Shown: piece by piece, positions 18,201 to 26,485 of the stretch
Position numbering within the stretch: the first letter of the stretch is position 1
Layout: each line of letters starts with the position of its first letter
Source of the DNA: Tagaea sp965279565
GTDB taxonomy: Bacteria > Pseudomonadota > Alphaproteobacteria > CACIAM-22H2
Reading direction: 5' to 3'
Length of the DNA stretch: 64,000 nt
NCBI GenBank assembly: GCA_965279565.1
Contig: OZ257249.1
Coordinates: 2,480,001-2,544,000 of the forward strand
Translations under genes and position numbers: made by a program
The notes under the pieces: generated by a model
What the model saw: only the letters and a program-made list of their open reading frames with translations
Told to the model about the DNA's origin: nothing
The model's database searches: none

Positions 18201-19584
18201 TGTCGACCATCGACAGGCCGCGGCGCATGGCTTCCGGCTTCAGGCCGATGAATTCGCACATCCGCCCGTTCCAGGCGAATGACTTCAGGTCGGCATCCAT
18301 CAGCAGAACGCCCTGCGCCATGTTCTCGAACGTCGCATCCAGGAACGCGCGCTGCTCCTCGAACGCGACGTCGGCCTCGCGCTGCTCGCGGCGCAGGCGC
18401 TCGTTCTCCGCGATGCTCTCGGCCACGACCTTGAGCGAGCGGGCGAGGCTGCCGATCTCGTCGCGCCGCGCGATGTCGGGCAGGTCGAAATCGGCCTTGC
18501 GCGCCACCCGGTCCATGGCGTCGGTCAGCCGCAGCAGCGGCCCGACGACCCGCCGGCGCATGAAGATGCCGATCGCCGCGACGATCGCGAGGATCGCGAC
18601 GACGAGGATGCCGATCCGCGCGAGCGCGCCGGCAGCGGCCGCGCGGTTCGCCTCGGCGAGGGCGACGGCCGCACCCAGTGCGGCGTCGCGCACGTCGAGG
18701 ATGCTGCGCATCGCCGGCACATAGCGCTCGACGAACGCACCGGCCGCGATCGGATAGTCGCCGCCGGCGCGCCCGGACGCGGCCAGCGTCTCGACCATGG
18801 CGATCGCGCCGTCCAGATAGTCCGCGCGCATCTTCGCGAGCGGCGCTTCGACATCCGGCGTTTCCGCGACATCGCTGGCACGCGCGAGCTGCTGGGCGAG
18901 TGCGGCGATCCGCCCGCGCAGCCGCTCGATGGCGAAGGACTCCGTCTCGACCAGTGGCGCGCGGCGGGCGAGGGGGGCAGAGAATACGCTGCCGAGCTGG
19001 CCGGCGAACTCGCGCGCCTCCGCGGCGAGCCTTGCCACGGTCGCGATTTTCAGGAGGGCCGGGTCGGCCCGGCCGACGGCGGCCTCCGCTTCGTCGACGA
19101 TCGGGGCGAGGTCGAGGGCGAGCGCCACCAGACGCGTGACCAGATCGCGGATCGCTTCGGTCGCGCGATCGGCGATGGGGCGTGCGGCAAGCGCGTCGGC
19201 GTCGCCGCGCGCGCGGGCCAGCCGGGCTCGGATGTCGCGCGACAGGGCGGGCAGGTCGCGCCGCAGAGCGAGAGCCCCGCCGGCGGCAAGCTCGCCGTCC
19301 ATCGCGTCGAAGGCGGCATCGGTCTCGGCGCGCGCGCGGGCGAGACGAGTGCGCCAGTCGGCCGCGGTCGTTTCGTCGGCACCGAACGTGGCGTTGGTGG
19401 GGCCGCGCTCAACCGAGATCTTCTCCATCGCGCGCAGCACGCTGGAGAAGGTCCGCGTGGCGTCGATGCCCGCGATGCTGCGGCGATAGTCGTGCCACTG
19501 GTTGAGCACGACCGACCCGGCCAGGATCGCCATCGCGACCATCGCGACGGCCAGTGCCACCATGAACTGCCGTTCCAGCCGCAT
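15265..19584 (-). CDS. Hybrid sensor histidine kinase with three PAS domains, receiver and HPt
   Basis: A 1439-residue inner-membrane kinase. Order: TM1 (8-27); a helical periplasmic sensor of about 300 residues with an ISVERGPTN start resembling nitrate/nitrite-sensor-type bundles; TM2 (about 325-347); HAMP; three tandem PAS domains beginning near 410, 540 and 668. Next are HisKA (ATMSHEIRTPMNG, His near 812), an ATPase domain (GTGLGLSIARRLV), a degenerate receiver (about 1040-1145), an intact receiver (LTDMHMPRMDG, Asp near 1227) and a C-terminal HPt (AHAVKGAAAS, His near 1380). It can run a full His-Asp-His phosphorelay, probably to the next gene product. I start at MRLERQFM because the signal anchor begins there; the Shine-Dalgarno is weak. 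Confidence 0.92.
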   Translation of the reverse strand: MRLERQFMVALAVAMVAMAILAGSVVLNQWHDYRRSIAGIDATRTFSSVLRAMEKISVERGPTNATFGADETTAADWRTRLARARAETDAAFDAMDGELAAGGALALRRDLPALSRDIRARLARARGDADALAARPIADRATEAIRDLVTRLVALALDLAPIVDEAEAAVGRADPALLKIATVARLAAEAREFAGQLGSVFSAPLARRAPLVETESFAIERLRGRIAALAQQLARASDVAETPDVEAPLAKMRADYLDGAIAMVETLAASGRAGGDYPIAAGAFVERYVPAMRSILDVRDAALGAAVALAEANRAAAAGALARIGILVVAILAIVAAIGIFMRRRVVGPLLRLTDAMDRVARKADFDLPDIARRDEIGSLARSLKVVAESIAENERLRREQREADVAFEEQRAFLDATFENMAQGVLLMDADLKSFAWNGRMCEFIGLKPEAMRRGLSMVDILELQIEAGAFADMEMARGWLARRRAGYNSVDPLSERQLADGRWIEVRTTRTPAGMYVRTYTDITDAKRLQTEREEERAFLDATLENMAQGVLLLDPQLLPVAWNARFYDLIGLPQGSIRRGMPMVDILELQIAAGSFADSDLPRRWAQDLREGKVSLSPFSERRMSDGRWIEVRTTRSPAGMYVRTYTDATERKEFEEALAREKGVLDATFESMGQAIVVTDADKGVVAWNRNFETYLDLPDGLMRRGVTLDEIAHYQMAQGEFRGREEEIRRRILLTGRENLPATDTYERQRPNGRWLEVRTDRMPDGGYVRVVTDITERKQAEAALHAAKEDAETATAAKSAFLATMSHEIRTPMNGILGLAELMRQTELDAEQREMAVLIDRSARALLAILDDVLDFSKIEAGRLDLEHVSVDPGGEVEAVAELLAAGARRKGLELDCFFDPRLPARVWGDPVRLRQILVNLAGNAIKFTETGRVSLAIRVRGLRDGRVDFQIDVADTGIGIAEAARKRLFVPFEQAEESTRRRFGGTGLGLSIARRLVEAMGGEIGVDSQPGSGATFWVRLSLETAPAEDVEPAIDLSGRRVALVGTDTVLGDTLAAYLEAAGAAVVRTDDPAVAKAADCVLVDDRSPMAGVPGARSVLLAGDDATRRRLRAAGSHAAAVLRPPRRAALLRAVGVALGIASPEVVAVGDAAGSYMASAFAGDPQAARLAGLVVLVAEDQDTNRTVIRRQLAKLGYACDLAEDGLAALAAWHANRYALVLTDMHMPRMDGIELAQSIRAAEAGDPERPRTPIVALTANALQGEDQRCRAAGMDDFLAKPASLDRLGRAIAAFMPEYARCASVTAETAVRAALPADTAVPPPVSFDRLAAILGDDDPATLVEVLADFVAKLPPSIAALDAALAAGNSADAAAAAHAVKGAAASVGAGGLEAACVRIEALARAGDVAAAAEVGNLVREAFERIRTFLEAQRTEMAR

Positions 19585-19675
19585 CGAACCTGCGTTTCCT
19601 TCGCCCCGGGCCCCGCCCCACGAAGGGCAGGATAGGCGATCCGGGGAGGCTCGCGCACGGGCTTTCGCCCTGCCG

Positions 19676-20986
19676 TCACGCAGGGCGGTCGAGATCCTCG
19701 ACCGCGGCGACGAGCAGGCGCAGGGCCTGACCGAAATCGGCCAGCTCCATCGCCTCGTCCGGGTTGTGGCTGCCATGGGCGTTGCGCACGAAGATCATCG
19801 CGGTCGGCACGCCGGACGTGCCGAAGACGGCCGCATCGTGGCCGGCCCCGCTGCGCAGCTCCATGTGCGGGATGCCGAGTGCCCGGGCGATCCCGGACAG
19901 CCGTCCGCGCAGGTTTGGCGCGATCGGGCCGGGCAGCGCGTTGGTGAAGGCGCCGAGATCTATCGTGACACGGCGTGCCGCGCCGATCTCGGCGGCGATC
20001 GCGCGCAGCTTCGCGTCGAGCGCCAGCAGCACCGCGTTGTCGTCGCTGCGGACGTCGATCGTGAAGCGGACCTCGCCGGGGATCTTCGTCATCGTGTGGA
20101 CGCGCGCGTCGGTCTGGAACTCGCCGACCGTGCAGACCAGGTCGTGCCCGGCGCGTTCGTGTTCGAGCCAGAGTTCTTCCAGACGGGCCACGAACGCCAC
20201 GCCGGCCATCAGCGCGTCCTGGCGCGTCTCGCGCGGTTCGGCACCCGCATGGCCGTAGCGGCCGAGGACGCGGCAGTGCCGGTAGCGCAGGTTGCCGCGG
20301 ATCCCGGTGACGATGCCCACCGGCAGGTTGCGTTCGACGAGGATCGGGCCCTGCTCGATATGCAGTTCGAGGAAGCAGGCAAGGCGGTCAGGATCGATCT
20401 GTCGTTCGCCGCGCCGGATCGCCTCGGGATCGAAGCCCGCCTCGGCCATGTGGGTGGCGAGGCTGCGGCCGGTATCGGGCCGTACGCAGTCGTCGAGAGC
20501 GGCGGCTTCCAGGCGCCCGAGTGCGGCGCGGCTGCCGATATAGGGTGCCGGGAACCAGGACAGTTCCTCGGCCCGCACGCCCATCACGGCGATGTCGCGT
20601 TCCGGCCGGCGCCCGGCGCGCCTCCAGCGCGCCAGCAGGGCGAGCCCGGCGACGACGCCGGCGGCCCCGTCGTAGTTGCCGCCCTCGGGAACGGAATCCA
20701 GATGCGAGCCCGTCAGGATCGCCGGCAGCGACCGGTCGCGGCCCGGGAGCGTGACGTAGAGATTGCCGGCCGCATCGACGCGCCGTTCGAGACCAAGGCG
20801 TGCCGCCTCGCCGGCGATCAGGTCGTGGGCCATCTGCTCGCCCGCACCATAGGTGTCGCGCGTCACGCCGAGCCGGGCGCGCGATCCCTCGCGCAGCCGG
20901 TCGAAAAGCGTGCCGGCGAACGCGATCTCGGGGGCGAGATCGGCCGCCAGAGGTATTCGCTCACCATTGTCTAAATTGTCGTTCAT
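19676..20986 (-). CDS. Zn-dependent M20-family amidase (hydantoinase/carbamoylase type)
   Basis: A 436-residue cytoplasmic metallohydrolase. Metal-binding and catalytic motifs: GSHLDSVPEGGNYDGAAGV (His95, Asp106), a Glu-Glu pair in RAEELSWF, FLELHIEQGP, and the C-terminal SGAGHDAAVFG and GSHNPDE. This set defines N-carbamoyl-L-amino-acid hydrolase, beta-ureidopropionase and allantoate amidohydrolase, which split a carbamoyl or ureido group. Which one cannot be decided, because no hydantoinase, dihydropyrimidinase or allantoinase gene is nearby. AGAGAG lies just before the ATG. The gene follows the kinase operon tail-to-head on the other side and appears monocistronic. Confidence 0.87.
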   Translation of the reverse strand: MNDNLDNGERIPLAADLAPEIAFAGTLFDRLREGSRARLGVTRDTYGAGEQMAHDLIAGEAARLGLERRVDAAGNLYVTLPGRDRSLPAILTGSHLDSVPEGGNYDGAAGVVAGLALLARWRRAGRRPERDIAVMGVRAEELSWFPAPYIGSRAALGRLEAAALDDCVRPDTGRSLATHMAEAGFDPEAIRRGERQIDPDRLACFLELHIEQGPILVERNLPVGIVTGIRGNLRYRHCRVLGRYGHAGAEPRETRQDALMAGVAFVARLEELWLEHERAGHDLVCTVGEFQTDARVHTMTKIPGEVRFTIDVRSDDNAVLLALDAKLRAIAAEIGAARRVTIDLGAFTNALPGPIAPNLRGRLSGIARALGIPHMELRSGAGHDAAVFGTSGVPTAMIFVRNAHGSHNPDEAMELADFGQALRLLVAAVEDLDRPA

Positions 20987-21181
20987 CAGACTCTCTGCTT
21001 CTGACGCATACGATGGCTTTGCGAAAATTGCGCCAAGCCAAAGTCTTGTGGATATCCCGGCCGCGACAGGCGGTTGCCGGACAGATGCCTGTGCACCTCT
21101 CCGGACACTTCGCCATTAATTGTGCGTTCCAGAAGTTGGAACGGGAACGCGAATGCCACCGCAAAATATTCGGAGGACCAC
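20987..21181. promoter_or_regulatory. Divergent intergenic region, amidase / GNAT-like gene
   Basis: This 195-nt stretch separates two outward-facing genes and is less GC-rich than the coding DNA. It ends in GGAGG (21172-21176) five bases before the ATG of the plus-strand gene. I find no convincing palindrome or -35/-10 pair. Confidence 0.3.
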
Positions 21182-21859
21182 ATGCTCTCGATCAACGACG
21201 TCCTGCAGTGCCGGAACTATGTCGCCGACCAGATCCACTATCTGTCGGGCATCGGCCTGCGCCTGACGGTCAACGCCCATCTTTCGGAATGGGCGCAGTT
21301 CCTGAAGACCGCGCCGGAGAATATCGGCGTCAATCCGGCCTACGACCCCGAGTTCTGCGACCTGCATCCGGGCAACAGCTTCTGGCTGTCGCTCAGCGAC
21401 ACGAACGGCGAGACCGTCGCCACGCTCGCCCACAAGTATCTCGTCTCGGAAAACTACCTCGCCGCGTTCGTCGGAAACCGGATGTGGTGGGGCCGGCATC
21501 CCAAGCTGGAGAGCACCACCGAATGGTCGCCCGAACTGCTCGGCTCGAATCTGCTGATCTCCGGGCGGATCGGCCATCACGGCGGCCTGTGGATCCATCC
21601 CAACTGGCGCAAGCATGGGCTGGCCGGCCGGATCATGCGGACGTGCCGCGCCGTGGCGCTGCCGCATTTCGAGCTCGACTGGATGGTCGGGACGGTCTTC
21701 CAGAATCTCTACGAGAAGCAGTATCCGACGCGCATCTACGGATATGTCGGCACGCTCAAGGTCGTCAGCGGCTATTTCGAGGAGACGCAGACGAAGGAGA
21801 CGGTCTACCTGGAGTACATCTCGCGCGCCGAGATGCTGCGCCAGTTCGCTACGCCTTGA
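21182..21859 (+). CDS. Uncharacterised protein with GNAT-acetyltransferase-like motif
   Basis: A 225-residue cytoplasmic protein without signal peptide or membrane segment. Residues 135-152 (GLWIHPNWRKHGLAGRIMR) look like the acetyl-CoA-binding motif A of GNAT acetyltransferases, where a beta strand is followed by a basic, Gly-containing turn and helix. The rest is not recognisable to me. ATG 21182 has an excellent GGAGG at 21172-21176. Its 3' end overlaps by 11 nt the 3' end of the opposite PAS_5-like gene, so their transcripts would overlap. A substrate cannot be suggested; the GNAT assignment is tentative. Confidence 0.6.
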   Translation: MLSINDVLQCRNYVADQIHYLSGIGLRLTVNAHLSEWAQFLKTAPENIGVNPAYDPEFCDLHPGNSFWLSLSDTNGETVATLAHKYLVSENYLAAFVGNRMWWGRHPKLESTTEWSPELLGSNLLISGRIGHHGGLWIHPNWRKHGLAGRIMRTCRAVALPHFELDWMVGTVFQNLYEKQYPTRIYGYVGTLKVVSGYFEETQTKETVYLEYISRAEMLRQFATP

Positions 21860-22394
21860 CGTAGGCGAGGCTCTCGTACAGGGCCGGCTTCTTGTAGACG
21901 ACGGACGAGACGAGATGGTCGATGCTCCCGCTGTCCAGCGACAGCGGGAGCAGCAGCCTGTACATGTCGCGCTGCTCGCCGTTCACGCTCCAGGTGATTT
22001 CCTGGAAGTTCGGCACACCCGTCACCTTGCAGGTCAGGTACTCGGCCTGGACCCACTTCGAGAGGACCTTCGGCAGGTCCTTGACCAGCACGTCCCGCGT
22101 GAACTGGCTGCCGGAAATGAGATGGCTGCCCCACAGCTTCGAGCGGAACTGGCCGGGATCGTCCTGGGTCACGTCGACGAGCGTCGTGAAGCCGATATTG
22201 CCGGTCTTGGCCAGCGTCTCGAACAGCACGTCGCGACCGAGATTGGGCTTGCGCAGCGTCGCGTGCCAGGCGTCGAGCAGCAGCGAAAGGCGGCGCGCCT
22301 GCGGGAACATGTCCGGGCGCTTGTGCGACCACCGGTGGATGTGGTCCGCCTTGCAGATGAACGAGACGTCGTCTTCTTCGAGTAGCGCAACCAT
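21849..22394 (-). CDS. Uncharacterised PAS_5-like protein
   Basis: A 181-residue protein. The central region (LLDAWHATLRKPNLGRDVLFETL, FTTLVDVTQDDPGQFRSKLWGSHL, GSQFTRDVLVKDLP) follows the pattern of PAS_5 proteins of Alphaproteobacteria, small stand-alone PAS-fold domains of mostly unknown signalling role. No effector domain is attached. I start at ATG 22394 because GGAGGG stands 5 nt before it; the frame stays open upstream to 22595 but those residues lack a family pattern. It overlaps the GNAT-like gene tail-to-tail by 11 nt. A regulatory or sensory job is plausible but unproven. Confidence 0.65.
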   Translation of the reverse strand: MVALLEEDDVSFICKADHIHRWSHKRPDMFPQARRLSLLLDAWHATLRKPNLGRDVLFETLAKTGNIGFTTLVDVTQDDPGQFRSKLWGSHLISGSQFTRDVLVKDLPKVLSKWVQAEYLTCKVTGVPNFQEITWSVNGEQRDMYRLLLPLSLDSGSIDHLVSSVVYKKPALYESLAYVKA

Positions 22395-22512
22395 GCCGGT
22401 CCCTCCGTCGCCGCCCGCGACAAGATGCCGATTGGTGTACACCTTATCCTGAAACCTTCCGCCGTGACAATTGCAGGCGGTGAATACGTCGCCGGAAAAG
22501 TCGTAAATCAGA

Positions 22513-23088
22513 TTAACGAATATTCGCGCCCGCCGCGTCGCGAAATTTTGCGGGCGCGTCGCTTGTGGGTTCGGCGAGCTCGGGCAACCAGCCATTGCGT
22601 TCGATCTCGCAGCCCAGCGCGTCGCGCACCTCGCCGTGCGTCAGTCCCCGGTTGCGCCAGTTGCGCCGCTTCGTTTCCAGCAGACCGAGACGGATCGACC
22701 ACACCGTCCCGAAAATCCGGCCAAGATAGGCGGCGAGCACGCCCGACAGGCCGGGTGCGAGCCCGCCGGTCGATACGGTCAGCGTCAGCGCACCCCGGCG
22801 GACGACGGCCGGGGTGTGGAAGTCGCACAGCTCCGTCACGTCCTCGACATTGACCAGGCGGCCGGCCGCGCGCGCGCGCGCCGCGATGGCCTTCGTCGCA
22901 CCGGGGGCGAGATCGGCGACGTAGACGAGATCGAAGGCGGAAAGGTCGACCGCCTCCGGATCGCCGGCGATCGCCGTGACGTCGCGTGCCCCGCCTTCGC
23001 GCAGCAGGGCGAGCCGGCGCGCGGCGCGCGGTCCGTCGCCGAACAGGGCGATGCGCAGGCGGGAAGCGTCGAGGAGGATCGGAAGCAT
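22513..23088 (-). CDS. Precorrin-2 dehydrogenase/sirohydrochlorin ferrochelatase (siroheme synthase N-domain)
   Basis: A 191-residue protein matching the Rossmann/dimerisation part of CysG/Met8, which oxidises precorrin-2 and inserts iron to give siroheme. It starts MLPILLDASRLRIALFGDGP, with the nucleotide-binding turn near residue 17, then LVNVEDVTELCDFHTPAVVRRGALTLTVSTGG, whose CDFHTPA and STGG motifs contain the catalytic Asp region of the family. The methyltransferase half of E. coli CysG is absent. Its product is the cofactor of the sulfite reductase encoded at 24398-26056, although an opposite-strand gene lies between them. The ATG at 23088 has no strong Shine-Dalgarno. Confidence 0.85.
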   Translation of the reverse strand: MLPILLDASRLRIALFGDGPRAARRLALLREGGARDVTAIAGDPEAVDLSAFDLVYVADLAPGATKAIAARARAAGRLVNVEDVTELCDFHTPAVVRRGALTLTVSTGGLAPGLSGVLAAYLGRIFGTVWSIRLGLLETKRRNWRNRGLTHGEVRDALGCEIERNGWLPELAEPTSDAPAKFRDAAGANIR

Positions 23089-23223
23089 TCGGCGTGCCGT
23101 CCATGGGGGTTGCGTCGCGGCAAATATCCGCCCGACGCGTCGGCGCGGGAACTGAGGAAAACTTGAGCCGGGCGCAAGAACTTCTGATTCGGTCATGCGC
23201 GCGCCCGGGGCTATGGATTGTTC

Positions 23224-23715
23224 ATGCAAAGCCTCGCCGAACGCCCCGAAGCCGCCCTTGTGGTCCGCGACATGTTCGCGGCCGACGAGATCGGCTGGGT
23301 CGGTGCGGACGCCGACGTGCAGGCCGTTCTGCTGGGCACGGGGAACGGCCCGCTTTCCGGCGCACACGCGAAGATCGCCTCGCTCGGGCTGGTCGCCTTG
23401 CATCCGCGCATTGCCGCTGCGGTAGGGCGGTCGCGGATTGCGGAATCCGCCTATTGGCGCAGCCGGGGCGCAACGCAGCCGCTGCTTGCCGGCACGGACG
23501 GGCAGGTCGCGATCGTGTTCCTCGGCTGGCGTGGCGGGATCGGCGGCGTGGATGCCGCACCCGGCCGGGTCGTGCTCTGCACGGCGCGCGATGCGGCCGG
23601 CCTCGCGGCCGGCGTCGCTTCCGGCCCGTTCCTCGTCGTGCGCTATGCCGCCGAGGGCGACGCAGTGCCGGTACTTGCCGACGATTGCCTGTGGCAATCC
23701 GCCTGGTGTGTCTAG
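23224..23715 (+). CDS. Orphan hypothetical protein inside the sulfur cluster
   Basis: A 163-residue protein with no motif I recognise. It is moderately hydrophobic, rich in Ala, Val and Gly, without a clear signal peptide. Third-position GC is as high as in neighbours, which supports real coding. ATG 23224 and an in-frame TTG at 23218 are both possible starts. The gene is oriented against the siroheme and sulfite reductase genes that flank it. A role in sulfur metabolism is suggested only by position. Confidence 0.5.
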   Translation: MQSLAERPEAALVVRDMFAADEIGWVGADADVQAVLLGTGNGPLSGAHAKIASLGLVALHPRIAAAVGRSRIAESAYWRSRGATQPLLAGTDGQVAIVFLGWRGGIGGVDAAPGRVVLCTARDAAGLAAGVASGPFLVVRYAAEGDAVPVLADDCLWQSAWCV

Positions 23716-23871
23716 GCTATTATTCTTGACAATCGGTACGTGTACGCGCATTGTCGAAACAGCGAAAGCGTGCTGTTTGACAAGTGAATACAAGAATACA
23801 GTGCCGCGCGCGCGGACGTTACAAGCGTTGCGTTTCAACGGGATAAACAGGTTACCGTAACCGGTCGTAAC
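23716..23871. promoter_or_regulatory. AT-rich convergent gap with a GGTTAC inverted repeat
   Basis: A 156-nt stretch that is much richer in A and T than the genes on each side. GGTTAC-C-GTAACC (23850-23862) is a perfect inverted repeat, and CGTAACC recurs at 23867-23873, giving a direct repeat as well. Two TTGACA hexamers (about 23734 and 23777) occur without well-placed -10 boxes. As both flanking genes end here, a promoter is not required; the function is unclear. Confidence 0.35.
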
Positions 23872-24397
23872 CTAATTCGCCGCAAACCTTCTCGACACGC
23901 GCTGCCAACCGCGCAGGCCTGTCGCGGACTCGCCTATCTCGTTTGAAGCCGGCTGGTAGTGGCGATGCACGCCGACGATGCGCCCTTCATTCAGGGCGGC
24001 CGCAGTGCCGGCATGCGCGATTTCGAGCGCGTCGAAGCCCGCGCGCAGCATGAACAGCACCTGGTCGCGCAGCACGTCGCCAGATGCGCGCAGTTCGCCG
24101 CGGAAACCCAGACGGTCGCGCAGGATGCGCGCGGTCGAATAGTTCCGCCCGTCGGCATAGCGCGCGAAGCGCAGCACGATCAGGCCAAAGCGCGGCACGT
24201 CATCCTCGATGTCGGCAAGGCTCTCGCCGGATTCGAGCACGATCCCGATGGGTCCGTTGCGTCCGGCGAGTGCTGCACGCCCGGCAAGGAAGCGCGCCTT
24301 GGGCAGGGCCACTTTCCCGTCTGCAGGGACCGGTTCGCCGGCGGCGGGGAAAATCCAGTCATCGGCGGCAAAGGCGCCGGCGCGCCATAGGGCAGTT

Positions 24398-24411
<14 letters not shown>
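23872..24411 (-). CDS. DUF934 family protein (sulfite reductase-associated)
   Basis: A 179-residue protein with the DUF934 hallmarks: DDWIFPAAGEP near the start, LADIEDDVPRFGLIVLRFARYADGRNYSTARILRDRLGFRGELRASGDVLRDQV in the middle, and a short C-terminal tail. The family is found almost only beside sulfite/nitrite reductase and cysH genes in Alphaproteobacteria and is thought to support assimilatory sulfate reduction. Its biochemical role is unknown. Its start overlaps the end of the reductase gene by 14 nt, so the two are translated together. The usual next gene, cysH, is not here. Confidence 0.88.
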
Positions 24412-26056
<1,645 letters not shown>

Positions 26057-26064
26057 GCTGTTTC

Positions 26065-26373
26065 CTAATTGCCCGGAGTCAGGCCATACGCGACCGTCGG
26101 CCCCTCGGCGCGGATGCGTTCGCGCAGGCGAGTGGGCGCGGGGCGGTTGCCGGTCATCGTGATCTCGACCAGCACCGGCTCGACGACGATGCACGCGTCG
26201 TGGTCGGCCCTGGCGCCGGCCAGCAGCGCATCGGCCGCCTCCGCCGTCAGCGCGATCTCGGCGTCGAGAACTTCCTCGCTCCAGCGCCCGTCCGGACGCC
26301 GGAACACGACCGCCCCGCTGCGAAGATCGTTCGCCGTGACCGCCAGTGCGCCGGTTGCCTGTGCCTTTGCCAT
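26065..26373 (-). CDS. DUF2849 family protein (sulfite reductase-associated)
   Basis: A 102-residue protein beginning MAKAQATGALAVTANDLRSG, with the family core VVFRRPDGRWSEEV and DACIVVEPVLVEI. DUF2849 genes precede sulfite reductase genes in many Alphaproteobacteria; the biochemical job is unknown. It ends 8 nt before the reductase start and is probably the first gene of the reductase transcript. The 112-nt gap upstream should contain the promoter; I could not pick out a clear -35/-10 pair or regulator site. Confidence 0.85.
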   Translation of the reverse strand: MAKAQATGALAVTANDLRSGAVVFRRPDGRWSEEVLDAEIALTAEAADALLAGARADHDACIVVEPVLVEITMTGNRPAPTRLRERIRAEGPTVAYGLTPGN

Positions 26374-26485
26374 CGCCCGCTTTCCAAGGTGTGGAAGTGG
26401 ACAGTGCTGGCGCGCCGCAGGCCCATCAAACGAGAATTTCTTGGGCCGGTCTTTAGATTTGTTACGGGGCTATCGAAGGCCGGAT

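Noticed and set aside
23734..23800. Two TTGACA hexamers as promoters in the sulfur cluster
   Set aside because: Neither has a -10-like hexamer at 16-18 nt, and both flanking genes end at this gap.
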